Assembly: GCA_031394045.1 (NCBI GenBank)
Contig: JANMWN010000277.1
Span: 1-10,197 of the forward strand
Direction of reading: 5' to 3'
From: JANYIP01 sp031394045
GTDB taxonomy: Bacteria > Actinomycetota > Actinomycetes > Prado026
DNA length: 10,197 nucleotides
Shown here piece after piece: positions 1 through 6,561 of the stretch. A program made the position numbers and the translations under genes. A model generated the notes under the pieces. That model saw only the letters and a program-made list of their open reading frames with translations. It had not been told where the DNA came from and made no database searches. Every line of letters starts with the position of its first letter. Position 1 is the stretch's first letter.

Positions 1-502
1 TCGGCGAGGTCGGGTGCGTCCGTGCGCGGCCGGGCAGCAGCGTGGTGCCCTGGTCGCAGTCACGGCCGGCCGAGCTGCACGAGAACGACTGCCCCTTGAC
101 CAGCTCGATGACGGTGACGGCGCCCATCGCCACGATGAACACCGCCAGGGCCGCGAGCGCGATGCGTCCCCAGTGGTAGCCCTCCGCGGGCGGTTCCGGT
201 GCCGGCGGCGGAGGGTCGTCCGCGTACGTGGCGGGGAGCCTGGCGCGTTCGTGGATCTCGGCCTTGCGCACGAGCAGCCGCTGCTGCGCCCGCCGGGCAC
301 CGTGGGTGTAGATGGCGGACAGCGTGGTGACCAGCGCCGACACGATGGCGGCGCCGATGACCGTGCCGGCGACCCCGATCTTCGAGGCCAGCCAGGCTCC
401 GCATGCGGCCGCAGCCGATCCGGCGAGCAGCTGGGTGAGGCTGATCTCGATCCGGCGCGACGGCGCCGAGGGCGGCTGGGTACCGTCCGGTCGGGCGTCC
501 AT
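1..502 (-). CDS. Membrane protein of unknown function, C-terminus cut by window edge
   Basis: I do not recognise this protein. The frame read on the minus strand from 502 has 167 codons with no stop and runs off the left edge, so the C-terminus is missing. The N-terminal ~20 residues are Pro/Arg-rich and polar. Residues ~22-64 are hydrophobic and Ala/Gly/Val-rich, with a short break near 40, so they could be one or two membrane segments. Residues ~68-90 are basic and Ala/Arg-rich, ~95-107 are Pro-rich, and ~112-135 form a clear second hydrophobic helix. Cys142 and Cys149 follow it and could form a disulfide if that side is exocytoplasmic (inference). I chose the ATG at 502 because GGAG lies six bases upstream of it. 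In-frame ATGs at 514, 523 and 532 lack a ribosome site and are alternatives. It is divergent from sepH with 105 bases between the starts. Other frames here give Arg/Pro-rich shadow proteins. Confidence 0.6.
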   Translation of the reverse strand, partial: MDARPDGTQPPSAPSRRIEISLTQLLAGSAAAACGAWLASKIGVAGTVIGAAIVSALVTTLSAIYTHGARRAQQRLLVRKAEIHERARLPATYADDPPPPAPEPPAEGYHWGRIALAALAVFIVAMGAVTVIELVKGQSFSCSSAGRDCDQGTTLLPGRARTHPTSP

Positions 503-559
503 CGGGGGCTCCATCGTGTCCATCGCCAACATTGTGGGGGTTGCCGGGCAAGACCCGCG

Positions 560-565
560 TAAGGT
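560..565 (+). promoter_or_regulatory. Possible -10 element for sepH
   Basis: TAAGGT fits the actinobacterial -10 pattern TANNNT. It would start transcription near 572 and leave a leader of about 36 bases containing GGAAGAGG (592-599), a Shine-Dalgarno sequence eight bases before the sepH ATG. The only TTG-type -35 nearby, TTGCCG at 541-546, is too close (13 bases), so this is tentative. Confidence 0.3.
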
Positions 566-607
566 CGTGCCTCACCAGGTCGGGCTACCCCGGAAGAGGC
601 ATGGGTC

Positions 608-1501
608 ATGGAGGATCTGCGGCTTGTCGGCCTCAGCGCCGACGGCTCACGGCTGGTGCTGGCAAACGCCGCCGGGGACTCGCTGGCGCTCCCGCTGGAC
701 GAGCGTGTCCACGCCGCGATGCGTGGCGACCGCTCCCGGCTCGGGCAGCTCCAGATCGCCGTCGACGGCCAGTTGCGACCCCGTGAGATCCAGGCCAGGA
801 TGCGGGCCGGCCAGAGCGCCGAGCAGATCGCCGAGAGCTCCGGCCTGCCGGTCGACCGGGTCAGCCGGTTCGAGGCGCCGATCCTGCTCGAGCGCACGCA
901 CATGGCCCAGACCGCGCAGGCAGTCGGCGTACGCCGGGTCACGGACTCGATCACCACGCCGCTCGGCGTGCTGGTGCAGTCACGGCTCGACGAGCACGGG
1001 GTCGACCCCACGACGCTGGACTGGGACTCCTACCGCCGCGACGACGGCCGCTGGCAGGTGACCCTCGCGTACTCCGTCGCCGGACGCGATCGCTCCGCAG
1101 CCTGGACGTTCGACCCGCTGCGCCGCACGATCGAGCCCGCCGACGACGAGGCACGCTGGCTCACCGACGAGGAACGGGCCGCTCCTCCCAAGCCCAAGTC
1201 CGGTCCCCGGCTGTCGTCGGTCCCCGCCCCCGTACCGGCGACTGTCCCGACCGCCGTGCCGGCGCCCGGCGACTCCGACCGGGACGCCGACCAGGACGCC
1301 GACCACCACGCCGACCACCACGACACGGTCCCGGTCGCGCTCCCCGTGGCCGAGCAGCGCGACGAGGAGCACGACGACGAGCCGACCGCTGTCCCGGTGC
1401 GCCAGGCCCCCAGCCGGAGCCGGACGGGCAGCAAGCGCGCCAGCATCCCCAGCTGGGACGAGATCCTGTTCGGCTCCGCCCCCAAGCGCGACGCCGACTG
1501 A
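608..1501 (+). CDS. sepH: SepH, FtsZ-binding cell-division regulator (DUF3071 family)
   Basis: SepH is an actinobacterial cytoplasmic protein that binds FtsZ and promotes Z-ring and septum assembly. The 297-residue product opens with MEDLRLVGLSADGSRLVL, typical of the family. Residues ~57-88 form the conserved helix-turn-helix-like segment, with Gly79 in the turn; this region is known to mediate FtsZ contact in Streptomyces. A conserved block follows to ~195. A disordered Pro/Val/Ala linker then leads into an Asp/His-rich stretch (222-239), and the conserved tail SIPSWDEILFG lies near 279-289. Length is within the usual range; the linker is the variable part. The start at 608 is supported by GGAAGAGG eight bases upstream; the ATG at 601 is out of frame. 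The gene is monocistronic here, divergent from a membrane protein and convergent with the phosphodiesterase gene. Family identity is strong; behaviour in this organism is inferred. Confidence 0.95.
   Translation: MEDLRLVGLSADGSRLVLANAAGDSLALPLDERVHAAMRGDRSRLGQLQIAVDGQLRPREIQARMRAGQSAEQIAESSGLPVDRVSRFEAPILLERTHMAQTAQAVGVRRVTDSITTPLGVLVQSRLDEHGVDPTTLDWDSYRRDDGRWQVTLAYSVAGRDRSAAWTFDPLRRTIEPADDEARWLTDEERAAPPKPKSGPRLSSVPAPVPATVPTAVPAPGDSDRDADQDADHHADHHDTVPVALPVAEQRDEEHDDEPTAVPVRQAPSRSRTGSKRASIPSWDEILFGSAPKRDAD
1271..1324 (+). repeat. Degenerate 12-base tandem repeat inside sepH
   Basis: Four and a half units of 12 bases run in frame: GACTCCGACCGG, GACGCCGACCAG, GACGCCGACCAC, CACGCCGACCAC, then CACGAC. 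They encode SepH residues 222-239, alternating Asp and Ala and shifting to His pairs at the end. The repeat sits in the disordered linker, where length variation should be tolerated. Confidence 0.8.
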
Positions 1502-1527
1502 CCGCTCTCACCGAGCGCACCAGAGCT

Positions 1528-1557
1528 CGGGCCAGAGCTGAGCCGGGCTCAGGCCCG
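1528..1557. terminator. Nested inverted repeat between convergent genes, possible bidirectional terminator
   Basis: The outer arms CGGGCC (1528-1533) and GGCCCG (1552-1557) are exact reverse complements. Within and partly overlapping them is a second perfect hairpin, CTGAGC-CGG-GCTCAG (1538-1552). The structure lies in the 47-base gap between the sepH stop and the phosphodiesterase stop and covers the latter's TGA. There is no T-run on either strand, so it would be a non-canonical terminator of the kind common in high-GC actinobacteria. Function is inferred from position and symmetry only. Confidence 0.4.
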
Positions 1558-2670
1558 GACGGTCAGCAGGGGTACGAGGAGCTCGGCCGAGGTGAGTGAG
1601 CCGTGGTACCCGACCAGCGCCGACTCGCGGACCTCGGTGCGCCGGGCGACCAGGGCCGCACCGGCCAGCGGAGCCGCGATCACGTCGCCGAGCCGGGGCA
1701 GCACCCGCGGCGAGACCGAGGGTCCGAACCAGCCGCTCGCGACCGCCTCCGCACGGGACAGCACCGCCATCACCTCGCCCAGCCGCTCGCGCCAAGCGGC
1801 GAGCACCTCGGCCTCGGCGCCCGGCAGCGCGTACACGTGCCTGGCCCGCGGCTCGCCGCCGAGTGCGCGCACACCGGCTGAGAGCGTCGGCTCCTCGTCG
1901 TAGTCGATGCGCTCGTCCTGCGCCACGTCGACCATGCCGTGGTCGGCGGTGACCGCCAGGACGGCGTGCGGCGGGAGCACGTGGAACAGGTGGCGGGCGA
2001 GCAGGTCGACGTGGGCCAGCTGGGCCCGCCAGCCCTCGGAGCCGCAGCCACGCAGGTGCCCCACGTTGTCGAGGTCACCGGTGTAGACGTAGACCATGGA
2101 CCGCCCGTCACCGGCCAGCGCCCTGGCGGTCGCCTCGACCGCCTCGCCCATCGTGTCGGCACCCGGGTAGAGGGGACCGCGCAGCGCCGCCCTGGTCAGC
2201 CCGCTGCCGTCGAACCGGCGCAACGCTGCGTGTGTGACCACCACCCCGTCTGCCGCCATCTGGCCGAAGACCGTCGGCAGCGGCTGGACCACCAGCGGGT
2301 CGGCCTCGGTGTCCCAGGTGAGGGCGTTGACGACCCGGCCCGCGTCCTCGGGCAGCGCGAACGTGTATCCGACCAGCCCGTGCGCGCCCGGCAGGGTGCC
2401 CGTTCCGAGCGAGGCCATGCTCGTGGCCGTCGTCGACGGGAAGCCGACCGTGATCGCCCGTCCCGAGTCGTCCATCAGGCTCGACAGGAAGGGCGCCGCG
2501 TCGCCGTGCTGGCGCAACAGCTCCCAGCCGAGGCCGTCGACGAGCAGGACGACCGCCTTGGTCACCTCACCGATGCCGAGGGAGTCCACCCAGCCGGGCA
2601 CCCCCAGACCAGCCGCAAGGGACGGCATCAGGTCGGCCAGCGAACCGGCCGCGTAGTCGGGCGCCCTCAC
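1549..2670 (-). CDS. Alkaline-phosphatase-superfamily phosphodiesterase / nucleotide pyrophosphatase-like
   Basis: A 373-residue soluble protein of the type I phosphodiesterase/nucleotide pyrophosphatase group, which hydrolyses phosphate di- or monoesters with two metal ions. All active-site elements are visible: metal Asp45 in VLLVDGLGWELL; the nucleophile, probably Thr81, in FPSTTATS; Asp201 and His205 in DLDNVGHLRG; Asp243 and His244 in TADHGM; and His356 in GYHGSL. There is no signal peptide or membrane segment, so it should act in the cytoplasm, unlike many secreted relatives. The start is GTG at 2670, overlapping the TGA of the upstream DUF5998 gene as GTGA. No Shine-Dalgarno precedes it, so translation is probably coupled; ATG at codon 15 is the alternative. 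It is the last gene of a three-gene operon. The true substrate cannot be read from sequence. Confidence 0.9.
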   Translation of the reverse strand: MRAPDYAAGSLADLMPSLAAGLGVPGWVDSLGIGEVTKAVVLLVDGLGWELLRQHGDAAPFLSSLMDDSGRAITVGFPSTTATSMASLGTGTLPGAHGLVGYTFALPEDAGRVVNALTWDTEADPLVVQPLPTVFGQMAADGVVVTHAALRRFDGSGLTRAALRGPLYPGADTMGEAVEATARALAGDGRSMVYVYTGDLDNVGHLRGCGSEGWRAQLAHVDLLARHLFHVLPPHAVLAVTADHGMVDVAQDERIDYDEEPTLSAGVRALGGEPRARHVYALPGAEAEVLAAWRERLGEVMAVLSRAEAVASGWFGPSVSPRVLPRLGDVIAAPLAGAALVARRTEVRESALVGYHGSLTSAELLVPLLTVRA

Positions 2671-3257
2671 CTGACGGGGCGTGCCGTGACCGTCGACAGC
2701 GCGCTGGCGAAGACGAGCGCCTGAGCCACGGCGTCAGCCCCGTCACCTTCGGCGGACACGCGTACGGACAGGTCGTCCGCGGTGGCGGTGCCGGTGTAGC
2801 CGTGGTCAGCCTCGCACTCGGGGTCGCTGCAGGTCGCGGGCTCCAGGTCGAGGCGGCTGACCACGCCCCAGCTGACGGTCACGACGACGTCGCGGGGGGC
2901 GGCTCCCCTGCGGTAGGTCGCGGGGTCGGCGAGGGTCCGGCTGACGACCACCGAGCCGATGCGGGCCAGCGGCACCGCCTCGGTCGAGGTGATGGCGTAC
3001 GGGACCGACGACCCCTCGTCGGCGGGGTGGTCATCGGTGTGCCCCACCACCAGGCGGGTCGGGGTGAGCACGAGCACGGTGACGTGCCGACGCAGCTCGT
3101 CATGGTCGAAGGCGGCCTCGTGGTGCACCAGCCACGACTCCACGCCCTCGCCCCCGAGCGCCGTCTCGACGGTCTCGGACACGAGGTCGGGGTAGTAGCC
3201 GGCCCGCTCGATGGCCGTACGAAGGCCGTCGCCCAGCACGGTGATCTGGTCGCTCAT
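2667..3257 (-). CDS. DUF5998 family protein, function unknown
   Basis: This 196-residue soluble protein matches the actinobacterial DUF5998 family as I know it. The N-terminal half has the segment VTVLVLTPTRLVVGHTDD (60-77), resembling a PH-like strand pattern, followed by a turn and a further beta-rich region (~86-137). Residues 143-152 contain Cys143, Cys148 and His152, a possible metal-binding cluster, though too sparse to call. The C-terminal ~25 residues form an amphipathic helix. There are no signal peptide or membrane spans. The ATG at 3257 overlaps the upstream TGA as ATGA, with GGGAG ten bases before it (3268-3272). The downstream phosphodiesterase also overlaps by four bases, so the three proteins are probably made together. 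No biochemical role is known to me; repeated linkage to the phosphatase suggests a shared pathway (inference). Confidence 0.85.
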   Translation of the reverse strand: MSDQITVLGDGLRTAIERAGYYPDLVSETVETALGGEGVESWLVHHEAAFDHDELRRHVTVLVLTPTRLVVGHTDDHPADEGSSVPYAITSTEAVPLARIGSVVVSRTLADPATYRRGAAPRDVVVTVSWGVVSRLDLEPATCSDPECEADHGYTGTATADDLSVRVSAEGDGADAVAQALVFASALSTVTARPVR

Positions 3258-4687
3258 GGCGCCCAGTCTCCCACGCGTACCGCGTGTAGCGCCCGCGTCA
3301 CGGCATCGACGAGGACGTCGATGTCGTCGTCGGTCGTGGCCCAGCTCGAGACAGAGACACGCATGCCGGCCCGCCCCTTGAAGGTGGTGCCGGAGAGGTA
3401 GACGGCACCGTCGTCGACGACGGCCTGGACCACGGCTCGCGTGGTCGCGTCGTCGTCGTCGAAGCGCAGCAGCACCTGGTTGAGGACGACATCGTTGAGC
3501 ACCGCGACGCCGTCCAGCGCCCCGAGCAGCTCAGCCGTACGCGTGGCATGGCCGCAGCAGCGCGCGACCAGGTCGGCCACCCCGTCGCGCCCGAGCGAGC
3601 GCAGGGCGGCGTAGACCGGGACGCCGCGGGCCCGCCGGGAGAACTCGGGGACCAGTTCTAGCGGGTCCGGTGGCCCCTGCGTCTCTGTCAGGTAGGCGGC
3701 ATGGACCCCCATCGCCGCCCGGTGCGAGGCCAGGTGGCGGGTCATCGCCAGGCCGCAGTCGTACGGCACGTTGAGCCACTTGTGCCCGTCCGTGGCCCAC
3801 GAGTCGGCCGCCTCGACGCCACGCACGAGGTGCCGGTGCTCGGGAGATGCCGCCGCCCACAGACCGAAGGCCCCGTCGACGTGCACCCAGGCGCCGGCCT
3901 CGTGCGCCATCGCGATCGCCTCGGCGAGCGGGTCGAAGGCGCCGGTGTTCACGTTGCCGGCCGCGAGCGTCACGATGGTCGGGCCGCCGCCGGTCTCGGC
4001 GAGGGCGGCAGCGAGGCCGGCCAGCAGGATCCGGCCCTGGTCGTCGGTGCCGACCTTGCGGGCGGTCGCCGCCCCGAACCCGACGTAGCGCAGCGCCACG
4101 TCGATGGTGGCGTGCCGTTCCTCCGACGTGATCACGTGCACCGGGGGCGCGCCGTGCAGGCCTTGCTCCTCAACGTCCCAGCCGACAGCGGCCAGGACGT
4201 GGTGCCTGGCGACGGTCAGGCAGGTGGTGTTCGCCATGCAGCCGCCGGTGACGAACCCGACGCTGGTCTCGGGAGGGAGCCCGAGGACGTCGACGAGCCA
4301 GCCGGCGGCGACTGCCTCGGCCGCGGCCGTACCCGGCGTCGGGGCGATCAGTCCGCTGTTCTGGTCCCACACCGAGACCAGCCAGTCGGCGGCCATCGCG
4401 GCCGGCAGGGAGCCGCCGATCACGAAGCCGAAGAACCGCCCGCCCGACATGGCCGTCAGCCCCGGCCGGATCGCGGTCGCGAGCTCGTCGACGACGGTGC
4501 CCGGCGGCACGGGTCCGGACGGGAGGTCACCGCCGAGTGTCGCGAGCATCTCGTCGTACGACGCCGAGGCCGGCACCGGGCGGTGAGCCAGGTCGACGAG
4601 CCACTGCTCCGCATGCCCGGCGGCCAGGGCCATGGGGGGCATCAAGGACATCGACCCGTCGAGGCGTTCGTGCGGTCGGGAAGCCAT
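3254..4687 (-). CDS. PLP-dependent decarboxylase / aspartate aminotransferase-family enzyme
   Basis: A 477-residue fold-type I pyridoxal-phosphate enzyme of the group II decarboxylase type. Visible elements in order: phosphate-binding loop TGGCMANTT (147-155); His192 in SEERHATID, which should stack on the cofactor; Asp271 in HVDGAFG, pairing with the pyridine nitrogen; and Lys303 in DGHKWLNVPYDCG, the Schiff-base lysine. The family normally acts on aromatic or acidic amino acids, releasing CO2 to give an amine, but close actinobacterial relatives are annotated only as aspartate aminotransferase family, so substrate and even reaction type are open. The ATG at 4687 is chosen because TACGGT lies six bases before it, implying a leaderless transcript; ATGs at codons 13 and 16 are alternatives. 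It heads the operon with the DUF5998 protein and phosphodiesterase and is divergent from psuG by 38 bases. Confidence 0.88.
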   Translation of the reverse strand: MASRPHERLDGSMSLMPPMALAAGHAEQWLVDLAHRPVPASASYDEMLATLGGDLPSGPVPPGTVVDELATAIRPGLTAMSGGRFFGFVIGGSLPAAMAADWLVSVWDQNSGLIAPTPGTAAAEAVAAGWLVDVLGLPPETSVGFVTGGCMANTTCLTVARHHVLAAVGWDVEEQGLHGAPPVHVITSEERHATIDVALRYVGFGAATARKVGTDDQGRILLAGLAAALAETGGGPTIVTLAAGNVNTGAFDPLAEAIAMAHEAGAWVHVDGAFGLWAAASPEHRHLVRGVEAADSWATDGHKWLNVPYDCGLAMTRHLASHRAAMGVHAAYLTETQGPPDPLELVPEFSRRARGVPVYAALRSLGRDGVADLVARCCGHATRTAELLGALDGVAVLNDVVLNQVLLRFDDDDATTRAVVQAVVDDGAVYLSGTTFKGRAGMRVSVSSWATTDDDIDVLVDAVTRALHAVRVGDWAP

Positions 4688-4693
4688 GGCGGG

Positions 4694-4699
4694 ACCGTA
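4694..4699 (-). promoter_or_regulatory. -10 element TACGGT of leaderless promoter for the PLP-enzyme operon
   Basis: On the minus strand TACGGT fits TANNNT and is followed by six bases and then the ATG at 4687, so transcription would start at or next to the start codon. GGAG is present but 12 bases from the ATG, poorly placed as a ribosome site. No clear -35 is seen. Confidence 0.5.
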
Positions 4700-4712
4700 C
4701 TCCAGCCGTGGG

Positions 4713-4718
4713 TACGCT
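4713..4718 (+). promoter_or_regulatory. -10 element TACGCT of leaderless promoter for psuG
   Basis: TACGCT fits TANNNT; seven bases separate it from the psuG ATG at 4726, and no Shine-Dalgarno precedes that ATG. With the opposing -10 at 4694-4699 it makes a compact divergent promoter entirely inside 38 bases. The -35 is not recognisable. Confidence 0.5.
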
Positions 4719-4725
4719 CGCGGGC

Positions 4726-5670
4726 ATGGCCTCGCCCCTCACCGTACGACCCGACGTCGCCGCCGCCCTCGCCGCCGGAGAGCCAGTGGTCGCGCTCGAG
4801 TCGACGATCATCAGTCACGGGCTGCCCCGGCCCGGGAACCTCGAGACCGCCCGCAGGATCGAGCAGGTCGTACGCGACAACGGCGCCGTCCCCGCGACGA
4901 TCGCGATCGTCGGGGGCCGGGTCTGCGTGGGGCTCGACGAGGCCCAGCTCGAGACGATCGCGACCAGCGACGACGTCGCGAAGGTCAGCGTGCGCGACCT
5001 CGGGACCGTGGCCGCACGGGGTGGTCACGGGGCGACCACCGTCGCGTCGACCAGCCACATCGCCACCCTCGCCGGCATCAAGGTCTTCGCCACCGGTGGC
5101 CTCGGCGGGGTCCACCGGCAGGCCCGCGAGACGTGGGACGAGTCGGCCGACCTCACCACCCTGGGCAGCACGCCGATCACCGTGGTCTGCACCGGGGTCA
5201 AGTCGATCCTCGACGTGGCCGCGACGCTGGAGCGGATGGAGACCCTCAACATCGGCCTGGTCGGCTACCGCACCGACCGGTTCCCCGGCTTCTACCTCAC
5301 CGACTCCGGCTTCGGGCTGGAGTTCCGGGTCGACTCCCCCGAGGAGGTCGCGGCGGTGATGGCCGCCCGCGCCTCGCTGGAGCTCACCTCCGCGCTGATC
5401 GTGGCGAACCCGCTGGCTCTCGAGGACGCGCTGGACTCCGAGCTGCACGACTGGGTCCTGGCCAGCGGCATGGCCGCGTCAGAGACCGCCGGAGTCACCG
5501 GCAAGGACGTCACACCGTTCCTGCTCGACTGGTTCCACCGCGAGACGTCCGGCGCCAGCCTCGAGGCGAACATCAAGATCATCCTCGGCAACGCCGCGGT
5601 CGCCGCCCAGATCGCTGGGGCCGCTGCGGCTGCATCGTCGGCAGCGGCGCCGCGAGCGCTCCAGGCATGA
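4726..5670 (+). CDS. psuG: Pseudouridine-5'-phosphate glycosidase
   Basis: PsuG cleaves the C-C glycosidic bond of pseudouridine 5'-phosphate to uracil and ribose 5-phosphate, using a divalent metal such as Mn. The 314-residue product has the family signature VVALESTIISHGLPRP at its start. The residues matching the E. coli active site are present at a near-constant offset of 6-7: Glu25 (E31), Lys86 (K93), Asp142 (D149, metal), catalytic Lys159 in VCTGVKS (K166), and Asn282 in ANIKIILGN (N289). TGGLGGVHR (123-131) is also typical. The C-terminal ~15 residues are an Ala-rich tail without family motifs. The ATG at 4726 is the first one that fits family length; the frame stays open upstream to 4537, but that lies inside the opposite gene. 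The TGA overlaps the psuK ATG by four bases, so the two are translationally coupled. Confidence 0.96.
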   Translation: MASPLTVRPDVAAALAAGEPVVALESTIISHGLPRPGNLETARRIEQVVRDNGAVPATIAIVGGRVCVGLDEAQLETIATSDDVAKVSVRDLGTVAARGGHGATTVASTSHIATLAGIKVFATGGLGGVHRQARETWDESADLTTLGSTPITVVCTGVKSILDVAATLERMETLNIGLVGYRTDRFPGFYLTDSGFGLEFRVDSPEEVAAVMAARASLELTSALIVANPLALEDALDSELHDWVLASGMAASETAGVTGKDVTPFLLDWFHRETSGASLEANIKIILGNAAVAAQIAGAAAAASSAAAPRALQA

Positions 5671-6545
5671 CGCGGGTCGTTGCGGTCGGCGACCTGATGA
5701 CCGACGTCGTGGCGCTCGCCTCCGTGCCGCTCGCGGCCGGCAGCGACACCCGCGCGAGCGTCCGCGTCTCCGGCGGCGGGTCGGCCGCCAACACCGCGGC
5801 CTGGCTGGCTGCCACAGGCGCGAACGTCTCGTACGTCGGCCGGGCCGGCGACGACCTGCTCGGCCACGCGGCGGTTCAGGCGCTCGCGGATGCGGGCGTG
5901 GACGTACGCGTGCGGTTCGACGGCGACCGGCCCACCGGCACGTGCGTCGTGGTCGCCACCCCCGACGGCGTCCGGTCGATGTTCCCCGACGCGGGGGCCA
6001 ACGCTGGGCTCGCGGTCGACGACCTCCCGCCGGACCTTTTCGTCGCCGGCCACCACCTGCACCTGTCGGGCTACGCGCTGCTCACCGAGGGGTCGCGGCC
6101 GGCGGCCCTTGCGGCGCTGGCCCTCGCCCGCACTGCCGGGATGACGGTGTCGGTCGACCCGGCGTCCGTCGGGCCGCTGGCGGCTGTCGGCGTCGACCGG
6201 GTCCTCGGCTGGCTCGACGCGGCAGACCTGTTGCTGGCCAACGAGGACGAGGCCTGCCTGCTGGCCGGCCTCAGCGACCCGGTCGAGGCGGGGACGGCGT
6301 TGGCCGGCCGGTTTGCCGAGGTCGTGGTCAAGCTCGGGCGGGGGGGCGCGGCCTGGTTCGGTGGGGATGCGCACGTACGCGTGCCGGCCGTACCCGCCGA
6401 GGTCGTCGACACCACCGGGGCCGGCGACTGCTTCGCCGCGGGGTTCCTGCCGCCCTGGTTGGCCGGGGCAGTGCCGCTGGACGCCCTGACCGCCGGCTGC
6501 GCCCTGGCCGCCCGCGTGGTGACCCGGCCGGGAGCCCGCCCCTGA
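5667..6545 (+). CDS. psuK: PfkB-family sugar kinase, probable pseudouridine kinase
   Basis: A 292-residue ribokinase/PfkB-family kinase. Residues 36-43 (GGGSAANT) are the N-terminal PfkB signature that contacts the sugar, and VVDTTGAGDCFAAGF (246-260) is the C-terminal signature, with Asp254 as catalytic base and the GAGD anion hole. Family members phosphorylate a sugar or nucleoside hydroxyl with ATP. Pseudouridine as substrate is inferred from the 4-base ATGA overlap with psuG: the pair is the standard two-step route pseudouridine, pseudouridine 5'-phosphate, uracil plus ribose 5-phosphate. On sequence alone it could be a ribokinase or adenosine-type kinase. It is a little shorter than E. 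coli PsuK (about 313 residues) but has no missing core motif. No good Shine-Dalgarno precedes the ATG, fitting coupled translation. The stop lies 16 bases before the parC start. Confidence 0.88.
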   Translation: MTRVVAVGDLMTDVVALASVPLAAGSDTRASVRVSGGGSAANTAAWLAATGANVSYVGRAGDDLLGHAAVQALADAGVDVRVRFDGDRPTGTCVVVATPDGVRSMFPDAGANAGLAVDDLPPDLFVAGHHLHLSGYALLTEGSRPAALAALALARTAGMTVSVDPASVGPLAAVGVDRVLGWLDAADLLLANEDEACLLAGLSDPVEAGTALAGRFAEVVVKLGRGGAAWFGGDAHVRVPAVPAEVVDTTGAGDCFAAGFLPPWLAGAVPLDALTAGCALAARVVTRPGARP

Positions 6546-6548
6546 CGG

Positions 6549-6554
6549 GATAAT
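6549..6554 (+). promoter_or_regulatory. -10 element GATAAT of leaderless promoter for parC
   Basis: GATAAT differs from TATAAT at one base. It ends seven bases before the ATG at 6562 and lies in the 16-base gap after psuK, so parC can be transcribed on its own even if psuGK readthrough occurs. It overlaps the alternative ATG at 6553. No -35 of normal spacing is evident. Confidence 0.5.
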
Positions 6555-6561
6555 GCGAGCC

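Noticed and set aside
14..575. Arg/Gly-rich open frames on both strands over the first 575 bases
   Set aside because: Their composition is typical of shadow frames; the minus frame from 502 has coherent hydrophobic helices and a ribosome site.
4537..4725. Upstream extension of psuG by 63 codons
   Set aside because: It lies inside the 5' end of the opposite PLP-enzyme gene, is Arg/Pro-rich, and would exceed the family length; ATG 4726 has a well-placed -10.
4632..6545. Long plus-strand frame continuous with psuK reaching back through psuG, suggesting a fusion
   Set aside because: The part before 5667 is an Arg/Pro/Gly-rich shadow in the wrong frame of psuG; both genes have intact motifs in their own frames, joined by a normal ATGA overlap.
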